This document shows positions 9,084 through 23,075 of a DNA stretch of 64,000 nt, piece by piece (positions within the stretch are counted from its first letter, which is position 1; the number at the start of each line of letters is the position of its first letter). The notes beneath the pieces are model-generated. The model was not told the origin of the DNA. It saw only the letters and a program-made list of their open reading frames with translations, and ran no database searches. The stretch comes from Stutzerimonas stutzeri (lineage in GTDB: Bacteria; Pseudomonadota; Gammaproteobacteria; Pseudomonadales; Pseudomonadaceae). A program made the translations under genes and the position numbers. Location of the stretch: positions 496,001 to 560,000 of the forward strand of contig NZ_POUL01000002.1 in assembly GCF_002890895.1 (NCBI RefSeq), read 5' to 3'.

Positions 9084-11759
9084 ATGCCATCCCTGGACAG
9101 CCTGAATTGCCGTCGCAGTCTCGACGTGAACGGCAAGACCTACCACTACTACAGCCTCCCGGAAGCCGCGACGCAGTTGGGCGACATCAGCCGACTGCCC
9201 ACGTCGCTGAAGGTACTGCTGGAAAACCTGCTGCGCTGGGAAGATGGCGCCACCGTTCGTGCCGATGACTTCAACTCACTGGCCGTGTGGCTGAAGACAC
9301 ACACCTCCGAACGCGAGATTCAATATCGCCCCGCGCGGGTGTTGATGCAGGACTTTACTGGCGTACCCGCGGTTGTCGACCTGACGGCCATGCGTGACGC
9401 GGTCTCTCGTGCCGGTGCCGATCCACAGCGCATCAATCCGTTGTCGCCGGTCGATCTGGTGATCGACCACTCGGTGATGGTGGACCGTTTCGGCACGGAC
9501 AAAGCGTTCGAGCAGAACGTCGACATCGAGATGCAACGCAACGGGGAGCGCTACGAGTTTCTGCGCTGGGGTCAGCAAGCATTCGACAATTTCCGCGTGG
9601 TGCCGCCGGGTACCGGCATCTGTCACCAGGTCAACCTGGAATATCTGGGGCAGGTTGTCTGGACCAAGGAAGAGAACGGCGAAACCATTGCCTACCCCGA
9701 CACCCTGGTCGGTACTGACTCGCATACCACGATGATCAACGGTCTTGGCGTGCTGGGCTGGGGCGTCGGCGGCATCGAAGCGGAGGCCGCGATGCTCGGC
9801 CAACCGGTCTCGATGCTGATCCCGGAAGTGATCGGCATGCGCATGACTGGCAAGCTCAACGAAGGCGTGACCGCCACCGATCTGGTGCTGACCGTGACCC
9901 AGATTCTGCGTAAGCACGGTGTGGTGGGCAAGTTCGTCGAGTTCTTCGGCCCCGGTCTGGATCACCTTCCACTGGCCGATCGCGCGACCATCGGCAACAT
10001 GGCACCGGAATACGGTGCGACCTGCGGCTTCTTCCCGGTCGATCAGGTGACCATCGATTACCTGCGCCTGACCGGACGTGACGAAGACCGTATCGCGCTG
10101 GTCGAGGCCTACAGCAAAGCCCAGGGCATGTGGCGCGACACCAACTCGCCGGACCCTGTTTTTACAGCCACCCTGGAGTTGGACCTCGCCGAGGTCAAGC
10201 CATCCCTGGCCGGCCCCAAGCGCCCACAGGATCGCGTATCGCTTGAGGATATCGGCGCCAACTTCGACCTGTTGCTGGAAACCAGTGGCAAGGCTCAGCA
10301 AGCCGCAAGCTCGGTCCCGGTGGCCGGCGAAGACTACGGCCTCAAACACGGCGCGGTCGTGATTGCAGCCATTACTTCCTGCACAAACACCTCCAACCCG
10401 AACGTGCTAATGGCTGCCGGTCTGGTGGCGAAGAAGGCACTCGAGCGTGGCCTCAAGCGCGCGCCGTGGGTGAAGTCATCCTTAGCGCCGGGCTCCAAGG
10501 TCGTCACCGACTACCTCGAGCGCGCCGGATTGACCACCTACCTCGATCAACTGGGCTTCAACCTCGTCGGCTATGGCTGCACAACCTGCATCGGTAACTC
10601 CGGGCCACTTCCTGATGCCATCGGCCAGGCGATCACCGATAACGACCTGGTGGTGTCCTCTGTACTCTCGGGCAACCGTAACTTCGAAGGTCGCGTGCAT
10701 CCGCTGGTCAAGGCCAACTGGCTGGCATCGCCGCCGTTGGTGGTGGCCTTTGCGCTGGCTGGGACCACGCGGATCAACATGGAGAAAGATCCGCTGGGCT
10801 ATGACGAGCAGAACCAGCCCGTTTACCTCAAGGACATCTGGCCGACCAGCGCCGAGGTGAACGAGGCAGTCAGCAAGATCGACGGGCAGATGTTCCGCAC
10901 CCGCTACGCCGATGTATTCAGCGGCGATGAGCATTGGCAGTCCATTGCGGTCACCGCTGGCGACACCTACAAATGGAACAACAGTTCCAGCTATGTGCAG
11001 AACCCACCCTTCTTCGAGGACATCGGGCAACCCCTGACGCCACCGAAGGATGTTGAGAACGCGCGAGTCCTTGCGGTATTTGGTGACTCCATCACCACGG
11101 ACCACATCTCTCCGGCCGGCAACATCAAGGCCAGCTCCCCTGCTGGCGTCTATCTGCAGGAGCTGGGCGTACAGCCGGAGGACTTCAACTCCTATGGTTC
11201 ACGCCGCGGTAATCACGAAGTCATGATGCGCGGCACTTTCGCCAACATCCGTATCAAGAACGAGATGCTCGGCGGCGAAGAAGGCGGCAACACCCTGTAT
11301 CAGCCAAGTGGCGAACGGATGTCCATCTATGACGCTGCGATGCGTTACCAGGCGGAGGCTGTGCCCCTGGTCGTCATCGCGGGCAAAGAGTACGGCACCG
11401 GCTCCAGCCGCGACTGGGCCGCGAAAGGCGCCAATCTGCTAGGGGTGAAAGCCGTTATTGCCGAGAGCTTTGAGCGAATCCACCGTTCGAACCTGATTGG
11501 CATGGGCGTTCTGGCGCTGCAGTTCGTCGGCGACCAGACCCGGCAGTCGCTGGGGCTGACCGGAAACGAGAAGCTGTCGATCCGCGGCCTGGGCGCCGAT
11601 ATCAAGCCACGCCAGCTGCTGACAGTCGATCTGGAACGTGCCGACGGTGGCCGCGACAGCTTTCAGGTGCTCTGCCGCATCGACACGCTCAACGAGGTTG
11701 AGTACTTCAAAGCCGGCGGTATTTTGCATTACGTGCTGCGCCAGTTGATCGAGGGCTAA
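9084..11759 (+). CDS. acnA: Aconitate hydratase A
   Basis: Converts citrate to isocitrate via cis-aconitate in the TCA and glyoxylate cycles; 4Fe-4S enzyme of the AcnA / IRP type, 891 residues. Cluster ligands are visible as C433 in TSCTNTSNP and C499 and C502 in [10 protein letters not shown]. The C-terminal swivel domain has [15 protein letters not shown] lies seven bases before the ATG. Monocistronic: a strong intrinsic terminator follows. In this family loss of the cluster can turn the apoprotein into an RNA binder, which I mention only as family knowledge. Confidence 0.97.
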   Translation: MPSLDSLNCRRSLDVNGKTYHYYSLPEAATQLGDISRLPTSLKVLLENLLRWEDGATVRADDFNSLAVWLKTHTSEREIQYRPARVLMQDFTGVPAVVDLTAMRDAVSRAGADPQRINPLSPVDLVIDHSVMVDRFGTDKAFEQNVDIEMQRNGERYEFLRWGQQAFDNFRVVPPGTGICHQVNLEYLGQVVWTKEENGETIAYPDTLVGTDSHTTMINGLGVLGWGVGGIEAEAAMLGQPVSMLIPEVIGMRMTGKLNEGVTATDLVLTVTQILRKHGVVGKFVEFFGPGLDHLPLADRATIGNMAPEYGATCGFFPVDQVTIDYLRLTGRDEDRIALVEAYSKAQGMWRDTNSPDPVFTATLELDLAEVKPSLAGPKRPQDRVSLEDIGANFDLLLETSGKAQQAASSVPVAGEDYGLKHGAVVIAAITSCTNTSNPNVLMAAGLVAKKALERGLKRAPWVKSSLAPGSKVVTDYLERAGLTTYLDQLGFNLVGYGCTTCIGNSGPLPDAIGQAITDNDLVVSSVLSGNRNFEGRVHPLVKANWLASPPLVVAFALAGTTRINMEKDPLGYDEQNQPVYLKDIWPTSAEVNEAVSKIDGQMFRTRYADVFSGDEHWQSIAVTAGDTYKWNNSSSYVQNPPFFEDIGQPLTPPKDVENARVLAVFGDSITTDHISPAGNIKASSPAGVYLQELGVQPEDFNSYGSRRGNHEVMMRGTFANIRIKNEMLGGEEGGNTLYQPSGERMSIYDAAMRYQAEAVPLVVIAGKEYGTGSSRDWAAKGANLLGVKAVIAESFERIHRSNLIGMGVLALQFVGDQTRQSLGLTGNEKLSIRGLGADIKPRQLLTVDLERADGGRDSFQVLCRIDTLNEVEYFKAGGILHYVLRQLIEG

Positions 11760-11789
11760 TAGACAGGAACAGTCATCGCTTCAATGAAG

Positions 11790-11823
11790 GCCCGCTGCAG
11801 CACATCTGCAGCGGGCTTTTTTT
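11790..11823 (+). terminator. Rho-independent terminator of acnA
   Basis: Perfect eleven base pair stem (GCCCGCTGCAG with CTGCAGCGGGC), five base loop and a T7 tail, about 30 bases past the acnA stop. Confidence 0.95.
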
Positions 11824-11997
11824 GTGCTGCCATTTATCCACTGTCGCTTAAGTCTTTGGAAAATCAGCCGTTACGATGCCAAGCACAACGGTCGTGAACT
11901 TGGCGTCAAAATGCCATCATTCCCAGAGCCGCAGAATTTGCGGACTGACTGAACACAATAAGTGGCCATGGCCACCCCGACTTGCCAGGCGTATTGC

Positions 11998-13566
11998 ATG
12001 CGAAACAACCAGCCCGTTACTCAACGTGAATATGCGTTTCCCGATCAGCAGAGATTGATTTCCACCACTGACCTGACCGGCAAGATTACTTATTGCAACG
12101 ACATCTTTGCTGAGGTCAGTGGCTTTGAACGCAGTGAGCTGATCGGCGCACCACATAACCTGATACGCCATCCAGACGTCCCTTCGGCGGTGTTCGACCA
12201 TATGTGGGCCACACTCAAGGACGGCAAGCCCTGGATGGGCATCGTCAAGAACCGCCGCAACAACGGCGATCACTATTGGGTCAACGCGTACGTCACGCCG
12301 GTGCTGGATGCTCAGCGCAAGGTCATCGGATATGAGTCGGTTCGCACCAAGCCAACCCGCGAGCAGGTCGGGCGTGCGGAAGCGCTCTATGCTCGGCTAA
12401 ACGCGGGGAAAAGTGGGGTTCCCCAGCGCGACAAGTGGCTCCCAACCGTGGTCAATTGGCTGCCCTTTATCGTCATCAGCCAGATTGGCTTCCTGATCGG
12501 CGCTTGGCACGACCACGGCTGGGGGTTCGCGCTCGCCGCTCTGCTATCGATCCCCCTTGGTCTGATCGGTCGTCACTGGCAGATGCGCGGGATGCAGCGA
12601 TTGCTCGGCCTGGCTCAGCAGTCAACCAGTGATCCGCTGATCGCTAGAATGTATACCGACAGCCACGGCGCCGAGGCACAGCTGGAAATGGCCCTGCTCA
12701 GCGAGCATGCACGACTCAAGACATGCCTGACCCGCCTGCAGGACAGCGCCGTGCAACTGCAGCAGCAGGCCAAGCGGGCGGATAACTTGGCCCATAGCTG
12801 CTCTGATGGATTGTCGCGCCAGCATCACGAGACCGAGCAGGTCGCTGCCGCAATCACGCAGATGGCCGCCACCACCCAGGAGGTCGCCAGCAACGTCGCC
12901 CTTGCAGCGGAGGCCACCGAACAAGCCAACCAGCTCACTGCTCAGGGTCGGCAGATCAGCTCGCAGACGCGCAAGGCCATCGAACTACTGGCCGCGGCCG
13001 TTACCGAAACCGGCGACGCGGTGTCCGCACTGGCACAGAACAGTAATGAAATTGGCACCGTAGTTGATGTGATCAAGAGCATTGCCGACCAGACCAACCT
13101 GCTGGCACTGAACGCAGCCATCGAAGCCGCGCGAGCGGGTGAAAGCGGTCGCGGCTTCGCTGTGGTGGCTGACGAGGTCCGGCAACTGGCTCAGCGCGCG
13201 GCATCCGCCACGGGACAGATTCATCAGCTGATCGAAAAGCTGCAGCAGCAGGCGCGCCAGGCCGTGGAAACCACTGAGCAAGGCCGAAGCCAGGCGAGCC
13301 GCGGCGTAGAGCGCGTTATTGACGCCGACGGGGCACTGACCGGCATCAGCGAGGCGGTGGGCCGTATTATCGACATGACCGCGCAGATCGCTTCCGCAAC
13401 CGAGCAGCAAAGCGCAGTGGCTGACGAAATCAGCCAGAACGTTGGCAATATCGCTCGCCTTGCTGACCAAACCTCTGGCGATGCACAGAGCTCGGCGCTG
13501 CTTTCCGAAGACCTGGCGGCGACTGCTCAGTCGCAGTACAGCCTGGTAGAGCGCTTCAACCGCTAA
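11998..13566 (+). CDS. aer: Aerotaxis receptor Aer-like methyl-accepting chemotaxis protein (PAS domain)
   Basis: 522-residue receptor. Residues about 10-120 form a PAS domain with the Aer signature ([21 protein letters not shown] and [11 protein letters not shown]), which in Aer binds FAD and senses redox or oxygen change. Two hydrophobic segments near residues 150-190 anchor it, and the C-terminal signalling domain has the highly conserved hairpin tip [19 protein letters not shown]. The frame opens 12 codons earlier, but the ATG at 11998 has AGGCG ahead and gives the family N-terminus [11 protein letters not shown]. It sits between acnA and the cbb3 oxidases, as I recall for P. aeruginosa, which fits oxygen taxis. 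A hairpin follows. Confidence 0.93.
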   Translation: MRNNQPVTQREYAFPDQQRLISTTDLTGKITYCNDIFAEVSGFERSELIGAPHNLIRHPDVPSAVFDHMWATLKDGKPWMGIVKNRRNNGDHYWVNAYVTPVLDAQRKVIGYESVRTKPTREQVGRAEALYARLNAGKSGVPQRDKWLPTVVNWLPFIVISQIGFLIGAWHDHGWGFALAALLSIPLGLIGRHWQMRGMQRLLGLAQQSTSDPLIARMYTDSHGAEAQLEMALLSEHARLKTCLTRLQDSAVQLQQQAKRADNLAHSCSDGLSRQHHETEQVAAAITQMAATTQEVASNVALAAEATEQANQLTAQGRQISSQTRKAIELLAAAVTETGDAVSALAQNSNEIGTVVDVIKSIADQTNLLALNAAIEAARAGESGRGFAVVADEVRQLAQRAASATGQIHQLIEKLQQQARQAVETTEQGRSQASRGVERVIDADGALTGISEAVGRIIDMTAQIASATEQQSAVADEISQNVGNIARLADQTSGDAQSSALLSEDLAATAQSQYSLVERFNR

Positions 13567-13603
13567 CTAAAGCCTCATCTCAGTATTGTTGAGGCCACCA
13601 AGC

Positions 13604-13638
13604 ATGCCCGCTTACCGCGTCACGGTAGCGGGCATTTT
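13604..13638 (+). terminator. Intrinsic terminator of the aer gene
   Basis: Stem ATGCCCGCTTACCG with CGGTAGCGGGCAT (one bulged T), short loop, T4 tail. It sits between the convergent aer and hydrolase genes and could act in both directions. Confidence 0.8.
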
Positions 13639-13652
13639 GGGTTTGATCGAGC

Positions 13653-14336
13653 CTAAAGGCTGCCGAGGAATGCCGCGATTGCGTCCGCAGCCTTGTCCAG
13701 AGACTGCTCGTGGGTAAAGCCTGAGCGTTTCAGTGGCTTGAGATCATGGTCGGCCGCCATCAGCCAATCGAGGCGAATCGCCGGCGACAGGGAGTAGCCG
13801 GCGACAGTGTCTCGGTTACCCAGGGCATCGCGCTCCCCCTGAATAATCAGCGTCGGTGTTCGCAGCTCTGCCAGGTGCGCCACTCGTGGTTTTTCCGGCT
13901 TGCCCACGGCATGAAACGGATAGCCCAAACATACCAGCGCATCAACCGCGAGCTCGTCAGCCAACATGCTCGCCATTCGCCCGCCCATCGACTTGCCACC
14001 GATCGCCAATCGCCCTGCGGTTTGCTGTCGCACCGTTCGATAAACTGCCCGCCATTGCTGAAGCAACTGCGCCTGTGGATTTGGCGGACGCTTGCGTTCA
14101 TCGATGCGCCTGCGGGCCATATAGGCAAACTCGAAACGAAAGACCGCCACGCCCCGCGCCACCAGCCGTTCAGTCATCTGCTCCATGAACGGGCTGTCCA
14201 TCGGAGCCCCGGCTCCATGTGCCAGGATCAGGCTCGCGCAAACCGCCCCCTTTGGTTGATCACGCCGGACGAATGGAATTTCCTCGCCCTGTGAGTATTG
14301 ACCGGCGTCAATACCGGCCATTTGCCCAGTGCCCAT
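13653..14336 (-). CDS. Alpha/beta hydrolase, KANL3/Tex30 or dienelactone hydrolase-like
   Basis: About 227 residues, single-domain cytoplasmic alpha/beta hydrolase. The nucleophile elbow is GGKSMGGR, the oxyanion region [11 protein letters not shown], the acid lies in IQGERDALG and the His in [10 protein letters not shown], so all triad parts are present. Substrate unknown. Starts at 14336 or 14321 are both ATG; neither has a clear advantage, and the first conserved residues begin only around codon 20. Whichever is used, the ANR-type box at 14298-14311 falls inside the first codons, so this gene and ccoN share a compact divergent control region. Confidence 0.75.
   Translation of the reverse strand: MGTGQMAGIDAGQYSQGEEIPFVRRDQPKGAVCASLILAHGAGAPMDSPFMEQMTERLVARGVAVFRFEFAYMARRRIDERKRPPNPQAQLLQQWRAVYRTVRQQTAGRLAIGGKSMGGRMASMLADELAVDALVCLGYPFHAVGKPEKPRVAHLAELRTPTLIIQGERDALGNRDTVAGYSLSPAIRLDWLMAADHDLKPLKRSGFTHEQSLDKAADAIAAFLGSL
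14298..14311 (+). promoter_or_regulatory. Putative ANR/FNR box upstream of ccoN1
   Basis: TTGAC-CGGC-GTCAA is a perfect inverted repeat close to the FNR/ANR consensus TTGAT-N4-ATCAA. It lies about 109 bases before the ccoN1 start, within the first codons of the divergent hydrolase gene. Direction of action on ccoN1 is inferred. anr itself is in this window at 29084. Confidence 0.65.
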
Positions 14337-14419
14337 CCTTGCCCCCGCTTTCTATTGAAAGAAATCTCTGCTCACCGCAACAGAAAAACATGCTCATTAC
14401 CGTGGATGGAAGCCCATAC

Positions 14420-16467
<2,048 letters not shown>

Positions 16468-16529
16468 GATCGACGGCAAGCTATCGAGAACGACGCGCTG
16501 CAGCGCAGCCGTCAGGGAACCAACATCGC

Positions 16530-16555
16530 GGGCAGCTCGAGCGTTCGGGCTGCCC
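16530..16555 (+). other. Stem-loop directly upstream of the ccoP1 ribosome binding site
   Basis: Stem GGGCAGC (16530-16536) with GCTGCCC (16549-16555), ending at the AGGAG that serves ccoP1. It occupies the place where ccoQ sits in the second operon. It could protect the ccoNO mRNA or limit ccoP initiation; both are inference. Confidence 0.5.
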
Positions 16556-16566
16556 AGGAGTAACAG

Positions 16567-17502
16567 ATGAACGCTTTCTGGAGTGGATACATCGCCCTGC
16601 TGACGCTGGGCACCATTGTCGCTCTGTTCTGGCTGATCTTCGCTACCCGCAAGGGCGAATCTGCAGGCACGACCGACAAGACCATGGGACATTCCTTCGA
16701 CGGTATTGAGGAATACGACAATCCGCTGCCTCGGTGGTGGTTCATGCTCTTCATCGGCACCTTGGTGTTCGGCATTTTCTACCTGGTGCTCTACCCGGGC
16801 CTGGGTAACTGGAAAGGCGTGATGCCAGGCTATGAAGACGGCTGGACCCAGGACAAGCAATGGCAGCGTGAAGTTGATCAGGCTGACGCGAAATTTGGCC
16901 CGATCTTCGCCAAATATTCCGCCATGACTGTAGCGCAGGTCGCTCAGGACGAGCGGGCGCTGAAGATCGGCGGTCGTCTGTTCGCCAACTACTGCTCGGT
17001 TTGCCACGGCTCTGACGCCAAGGGCGCGGTCGGTTTCCCGAACCTGGCGGATAGTGAATGGCGCTGGGGCGGCGATGCCGAAACAATCAAGACGACTATC
17101 CTCCACGGTCGCGTGGCAGCGATGCCGGCTTGGGGTCAGGTCATCGGTGAGGAAGGCGTGAAAAACGTCGCAGCCTATGTACGCAATGATCTCGGTGGTC
17201 TGCCCCTGCCAGAAGGCAGCGATGCAGACACTGCTGCGGGTGGCCAGGTCTACGCTCAGACCTGCTCGGTCTGCCACGGTGCAAATGGGGAAGGCATGGC
17301 CGCCCTCGGCGCACCCAAACTGACCAACCCTGCCGGCTGGATCTACGGCTCAAGCCTGCCGCAGCTGCAGCAGACCATTCGCCACGGCCGCAACGGGCAG
17401 ATGCCTGCGCAGGAACAATACCTGGGCAACGACAAAGTGCACCTACTGGCCGCTTACGTTTATAGCCTTTCACAGCAACCAGAACGCGTAGCCAAGCAAT
17501 AA
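16567..17502 (+). CDS. ccoP: cbb3 oxidase subunit III, dihaem cytochrome c, first copy
   Basis: 311 residues. Two membrane helices near the N-terminus (residues about 5-25 and 57-77), then two cytochrome c domains with haem sites at C143-SVC-H and C233-SVC-H. It is the electron entry subunit. RBS AGGAG lies six bases before the ATG. The sequence is clearly homologous to the second copy but has diverged more than N or O do, particularly in the second cytochrome domain. Last gene of the first operon; a stem-loop follows. Confidence 0.95.
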   Translation: MNAFWSGYIALLTLGTIVALFWLIFATRKGESAGTTDKTMGHSFDGIEEYDNPLPRWWFMLFIGTLVFGIFYLVLYPGLGNWKGVMPGYEDGWTQDKQWQREVDQADAKFGPIFAKYSAMTVAQVAQDERALKIGGRLFANYCSVCHGSDAKGAVGFPNLADSEWRWGGDAETIKTTILHGRVAAMPAWGQVIGEEGVKNVAAYVRNDLGGLPLPEGSDADTAAGGQVYAQTCSVCHGANGEGMAALGAPKLTNPAGWIYGSSLPQLQQTIRHGRNGQMPAQEQYLGNDKVHLLAAYVYSLSQQPERVAKQ

Positions 17503-17510
17503 CGCTCTAC

Positions 17511-17533
17511 AGGGCGATACGCCGTATCGCCCT
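17511..17533 (+). terminator. Hairpin after ccoP1, possible terminator
   Basis: Stem AGGGCGATA with TATCGCCCT, five base loop, nine bases past the ccoP1 stop. Only a mixed T/C tail follows, so termination is uncertain; it may stabilise the message end. Confidence 0.45.
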
Positions 17534-17545
17534 GCTTCTGATCAA
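17532..17545 (+). promoter_or_regulatory. Weak ANR/FNR-like site upstream of ccoN2
   Basis: CTGCT-TCTG-ATCAA matches eight of ten positions of TTGAT-N4-ATCAA. It overlaps the end of the hairpin after ccoP1 and lies about 300 bases from ccoN2, so its role is doubtful. I list it because the second operon would be expected to respond to ANR in Pseudomonas. Confidence 0.25.
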
Positions 17546-17690
17546 CTTTCTGCCGTATGCGACGCTCTGTCGCAGACCGCCCAACCCTCCTCCGTTTGCT
17601 CCTCCCTCCCGCTGATCTAATATTCCTCTCTACTCGCCGAAGTCGCGCAGAACTATAAGGCGAAGCCCTCGATTCATCACATCGGCATGA

Positions 17691-19274
<1,584 letters not shown>

Positions 19275-19286
19275 GGGAACCGATAA

Positions 19287-19898
<612 letters not shown>

Positions 19899-19904
19899 CG
19901 CACC

Positions 19905-20087
19905 ATGGATATCGGGACTCTTCGCGGCCTGGGCACCATTCTTGTTTTCGTCGCAATGATAGCCATCATCCTCTGGGCTTATAGCAGCAAGCGCAAGAAA
20001 AGCTTCGACGAAGCGGCCAACCTGCCCTTCGCGGATGAGCCCGACGCCAACAAGCGTGATGAAGAAGCTTCCAGGAGTAAGAAATAA
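19905..20087 (+). CDS. ccoQ: cbb3 oxidase small subunit CcoQ
   Basis: 60-residue protein: one membrane helix (LGTILVFVAMIAIILWAY) followed by a charged cytoplasmic tail with KRKKSFDEAANLPFADE, typical of CcoQ/FixQ. It stabilises the complex in other proteobacteria. Its stop is directly followed by the ccoP ATG, so translation is probably coupled. The first operon has no counterpart, as I recall being described for P. stutzeri. Confidence 0.93.
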   Translation: MDIGTLRGLGTILVFVAMIAIILWAYSSKRKKSFDEAANLPFADEPDANKRDEEASRSKK

Positions 20088-21005
20088 ATGACCTCGTTTT
20101 GGAGTTGGTACATCACCCTGCTGAGCCTGGGGACCATTGCCGCACTGGTCTGGCTATTGCTCGCCACTCGCAAGGGACAACGCCACGACAGCACCGAAGA
20201 AACCGTTGGCCATTCCTATGATGGAATCGAGGAGTACGACAACCCGCTCCCGCGCTGGTGGTTCCTGCTGTTCGTTGCCACGGTGATCTTCGCATTGGGT
20301 TACCTGGCGCTGTATCCGGGGCTGGGTAACTGGAAGGGCATGCTGCCCGGCTACGAAGGTGGCTGGACTCAGGTGAAGGAATGGCAGCGCGAGATGGACA
20401 AGGCGGACGAGCAGTATGGCCCGCTTTATGCCAAGTTCGCGGCGATGCCCGTCGAGCAGGTCGCTCAGGATCCGCAAGCCCTGAAAATGGGTGGCCGCCT
20501 GTTCGCTTCCAACTGCTCCGTCTGCCACGGTTCGGATGCCAAGGGTGCCTACGGTTTCCCCAACCTGACCGACAACGACTGGCTATGGGGCGGCGCGCCT
20601 GAAACCATCAAAACCACCATCATGGGCGGACGGCAGGCAGCTATGCCCGCATGGCGCGATGTGATTGGCGAAGATGGCATCAGTAATGTCGCTGGCTACG
20701 TACGCAGCCTGTCGGGCCGCGATACCCCCGAGGGTATTAACGTCGACATTGAGCAGGGTCAAAAAATCTTCGCCGCCAATTGTGTAGCTTGTCATGGTCC
20801 TGCAGGCAAAGGCACTCAGGCCATGGGCGCGCCGAACCTGACCGACAACGTCTGGCTTTACGGCTCGAGTTTCGGACAGATTCAGCAGACCCTGCGCTAC
20901 GGCCGAAATGGCCGTATGCCCGCCCAGGAGCACATTCTTGGCAACGACAAGGTGCACCTGCTGGCAGCGTATGTGTATAGCCTCTCGCAAGAGTCGGAGG
21001 ACTGA
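20088..21005 (+). CDS. ccoP: cbb3 oxidase subunit III, dihaem cytochrome c, second copy
   Basis: 305 residues, with two N-terminal membrane helices and two haem c sites, CSVCH (about residue 143) and CVACH (about residue 231). The first site context ([19 protein letters not shown]) is close to copy one, while the second domain differs. Begins immediately after ccoQ. Last gene of the second structural operon. Confidence 0.95.
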   Translation: MTSFWSWYITLLSLGTIAALVWLLLATRKGQRHDSTEETVGHSYDGIEEYDNPLPRWWFLLFVATVIFALGYLALYPGLGNWKGMLPGYEGGWTQVKEWQREMDKADEQYGPLYAKFAAMPVEQVAQDPQALKMGGRLFASNCSVCHGSDAKGAYGFPNLTDNDWLWGGAPETIKTTIMGGRQAAMPAWRDVIGEDGISNVAGYVRSLSGRDTPEGINVDIEQGQKIFAANCVACHGPAGKGTQAMGAPNLTDNVWLYGSSFGQIQQTLRYGRNGRMPAQEHILGNDKVHLLAAYVYSLSQESED

Positions 21006-21085
21006 TCCATCGGTCCTGGCGCGACCCAAGGTCGCACCTTAGTTCGACTGACGAGGCGTACCATTCGCAGCAGGTAAGCAAAAGA

Positions 21086-21111
21086 TCCCGGCCGACATGC
21101 ATCGGCCGGGA
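21086..21111 (+). other. GC-rich hairpin between ccoP2 and ccoG
   Basis: Ten base pair stem TCCCGGCCGA with TCGGCCGGGA, six base loop, no T tract. It may close the structural operon mRNA or be a leader element of the ccoGHIS operon 30 bases ahead of ccoG. Confidence 0.5.
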
Positions 21112-21140
21112 CACTCACCCTCCGCCGTGGTACGCACTTG

Positions 21141-22553
21141 ATGACTGAGCAGATTCCCGTCCGCAACGTAACACCTCCCTCCAAGTCCGAAGCATCGGGC
21201 GACCTCTACGCCGCGCGCGAAAAGATCTATACACGAGCCTTCAGCGGCCTGTTTCGCAACTTGCGACTCGCTGGCGGGGCACTGCTGTTCGTACTTTACT
21301 TCGGCACCGTGTGGCTGACCTGGAACGGACGGCAGGCGGTCTGGTGGGACTTGCCAGAGCGCAAGTTCTATATCTTTGGCGCCACCTTCTGGCCGCAGGA
21401 CTTCATCCTGCTTTCTGCCCTGTTGATCATTTGCGCATTCGGCCTGTTCTTTATCACCGTTTTCGCTGGTCGCGTCTGGTGTGGCTACACATGCCCCCAG
21501 AGCGTGTTTACCTGGGTCTTCATGTGGGCAGAGAAGGTCACAGAGGGTGACCGGAACCAGCGCATGAAACTCGACAAGGCGCCCATGAGTGCCAACAAGT
21601 TCATGCGCAAAGCCGCCAAGCACTCGATCTGGCTGGCAGTTTCTCTAGCGATCGGTATTACCTTTGTCGGCTATTTCACACCGATCAGGGACCTGGTCCC
21701 TGATCTCGTGACCCTTCAGGTAGGCGGCTGGGCTTTGTTCTGGGTGGGGTTCTTCACCCTAGCGACTTACGGCAACGCGGGTTACTTGCGCGAGCAGGTG
21801 TGCATCTACATGTGCCCGTACGCTCGTTTCCAGAGCGTGATGTTCGACAAGGACACCCTAATCGTCTCCTACGATCCACGCCGCGGCGAGCGCCGTGGTC
21901 CGCGGAAAAAGGATGCCGACTACAAAGCAATGGGCCTGGGAGATTGCATCGATTGCACCATGTGCGTGCAGGTATGCCCCACCGGCATCGACATCCGCGA
22001 CGGGCTGCAGATCGAATGTATCGGGTGCGCCGCGTGCATTGACGCTTGCGACGCCATCATGGACAAGATGAACTACCCGCGCGGGCTGATCAGCTACACC
22101 ACCGAGCACAACCTGTCCGGACAAAAAACCCATCTGGTGCGGCCGCGACTTATCGGCTATGCCGTTGCGCTGACAGCGATGATGGGCGTGTTCGCCTATG
22201 CCGTCTCGGACCGTGCACTCGTCAAGCTCGATGTGCTCAAGGACCGCGTGCTTTACCGGGAAAACGAGCAAGGACGGATCGAAAACGTCTACACGCTCAA
22301 GGTGATGAACAAGGCCCAAAGTGAGCAGACCTTCATCATCGAAGCCGTCGGCCTTGAAGGTTTGCAATACGAAGGGCGCAACGAGGTGCGTGCTGAAGCG
22401 GGTGAACTGGTCACCGTTCCAGTAGAGCTGTCCGTCGCACCAGAACAGCTTCCGTCGAGCACAAACGAAGTCATCTTCCACATCAGATCGGCAGATGATT
22501 CCTCAATTGAAGATGAAGCAGAAAGCCGCTTCATCGGCCCCAGCATCCGCTAA
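21141..22553 (+). CDS. ccoG: cbb3 oxidase assembly protein CcoG (FixG/RdxA family)
   Basis: 470-residue membrane iron-sulfur protein; in other bacteria CcoG reduces Cu(II) for delivery to the cbb3 CuB site. About five membrane helices; cysteine motifs CGYTCPQSVFTW, CIYMCPYARFQ, and a 2x[4Fe-4S] ferredoxin module CIDCTMCVQVCP / CIGCAACIDACD. The C-terminal part after the last helix is an Ig-like FixG C domain. The ATG at 21141 follows a TTG by one codon; no strong RBS is visible. Head of the ccoGHIS group. Confidence 0.95.
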   Translation: MTEQIPVRNVTPPSKSEASGDLYAAREKIYTRAFSGLFRNLRLAGGALLFVLYFGTVWLTWNGRQAVWWDLPERKFYIFGATFWPQDFILLSALLIICAFGLFFITVFAGRVWCGYTCPQSVFTWVFMWAEKVTEGDRNQRMKLDKAPMSANKFMRKAAKHSIWLAVSLAIGITFVGYFTPIRDLVPDLVTLQVGGWALFWVGFFTLATYGNAGYLREQVCIYMCPYARFQSVMFDKDTLIVSYDPRRGERRGPRKKDADYKAMGLGDCIDCTMCVQVCPTGIDIRDGLQIECIGCAACIDACDAIMDKMNYPRGLISYTTEHNLSGQKTHLVRPRLIGYAVALTAMMGVFAYAVSDRALVKLDVLKDRVLYRENEQGRIENVYTLKVMNKAQSEQTFIIEAVGLEGLQYEGRNEVRAEAGELVTVPVELSVAPEQLPSSTNEVIFHIRSADDSSIEDEAESRFIGPSIR

Positions 22554-22564
22554 ACAGGTAGTAC

Positions 22565-23068
22565 ATGAGCAATTCCGAGCAAGAGAGTACCCGTTGGTAC
22601 AAGCAGTTCTGGGCCTGGTTCGTGATCGGCATCCTGCTGATGTCAGTCATCCTTGGCACATCGATGCTGACAATCGCGATTCGCAATGCCGACACCCTCG
22701 TCTCCGACAACTATTACGATGCCGGCAAGGGTATAAACCAGTCACTGGAACGCGAGAAGCTCGCTGAGCGCCTGCAAATGCAGGCGCAACTCAACCTCAA
22801 CGACGAGCGCGGGCTCGCCGAGGTCCAGCTGAGCGGTTCGAGCCGCCCGCAACAAGTCATACTCAACCTGATCTCCCCTACGCAGCCAGAACGCGATCGT
22901 CGCATCGTTCTACAGCCACAGGGCGATGGCTTCTATCAGGGGCAGATGCAGGAGCCAGTCACCGGCAGGCGCTTCGTTGAGCTGCTTGGTCGTGAGGGTG
23001 ACCAGGATTGGAGGCTGTTCGAGGAAAAGGAAATCGCTAGCGGTCAGACGATCAAACTGAGCTACTGA
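22565..23068 (+). CDS. ccoH: cbb3 oxidase assembly protein CcoH (FixH family)
   Basis: 167 residues: one N-terminal membrane helix ([20 protein letters not shown] region), then a periplasmic FixH domain with [12 protein letters not shown], a motif of the family. Needed for stable cbb3 assembly in Rhodobacter. Spacing to ccoG is 11 bases and to ccoI seven, so a single operon. Confidence 0.93.
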   Translation: MSNSEQESTRWYKQFWAWFVIGILLMSVILGTSMLTIAIRNADTLVSDNYYDAGKGINQSLEREKLAERLQMQAQLNLNDERGLAEVQLSGSSRPQQVILNLISPTQPERDRRIVLQPQGDGFYQGQMQEPVTGRRFVELLGREGDQDWRLFEEKEIASGQTIKLSY

Positions 23069-23075
23069 CCGAGCG

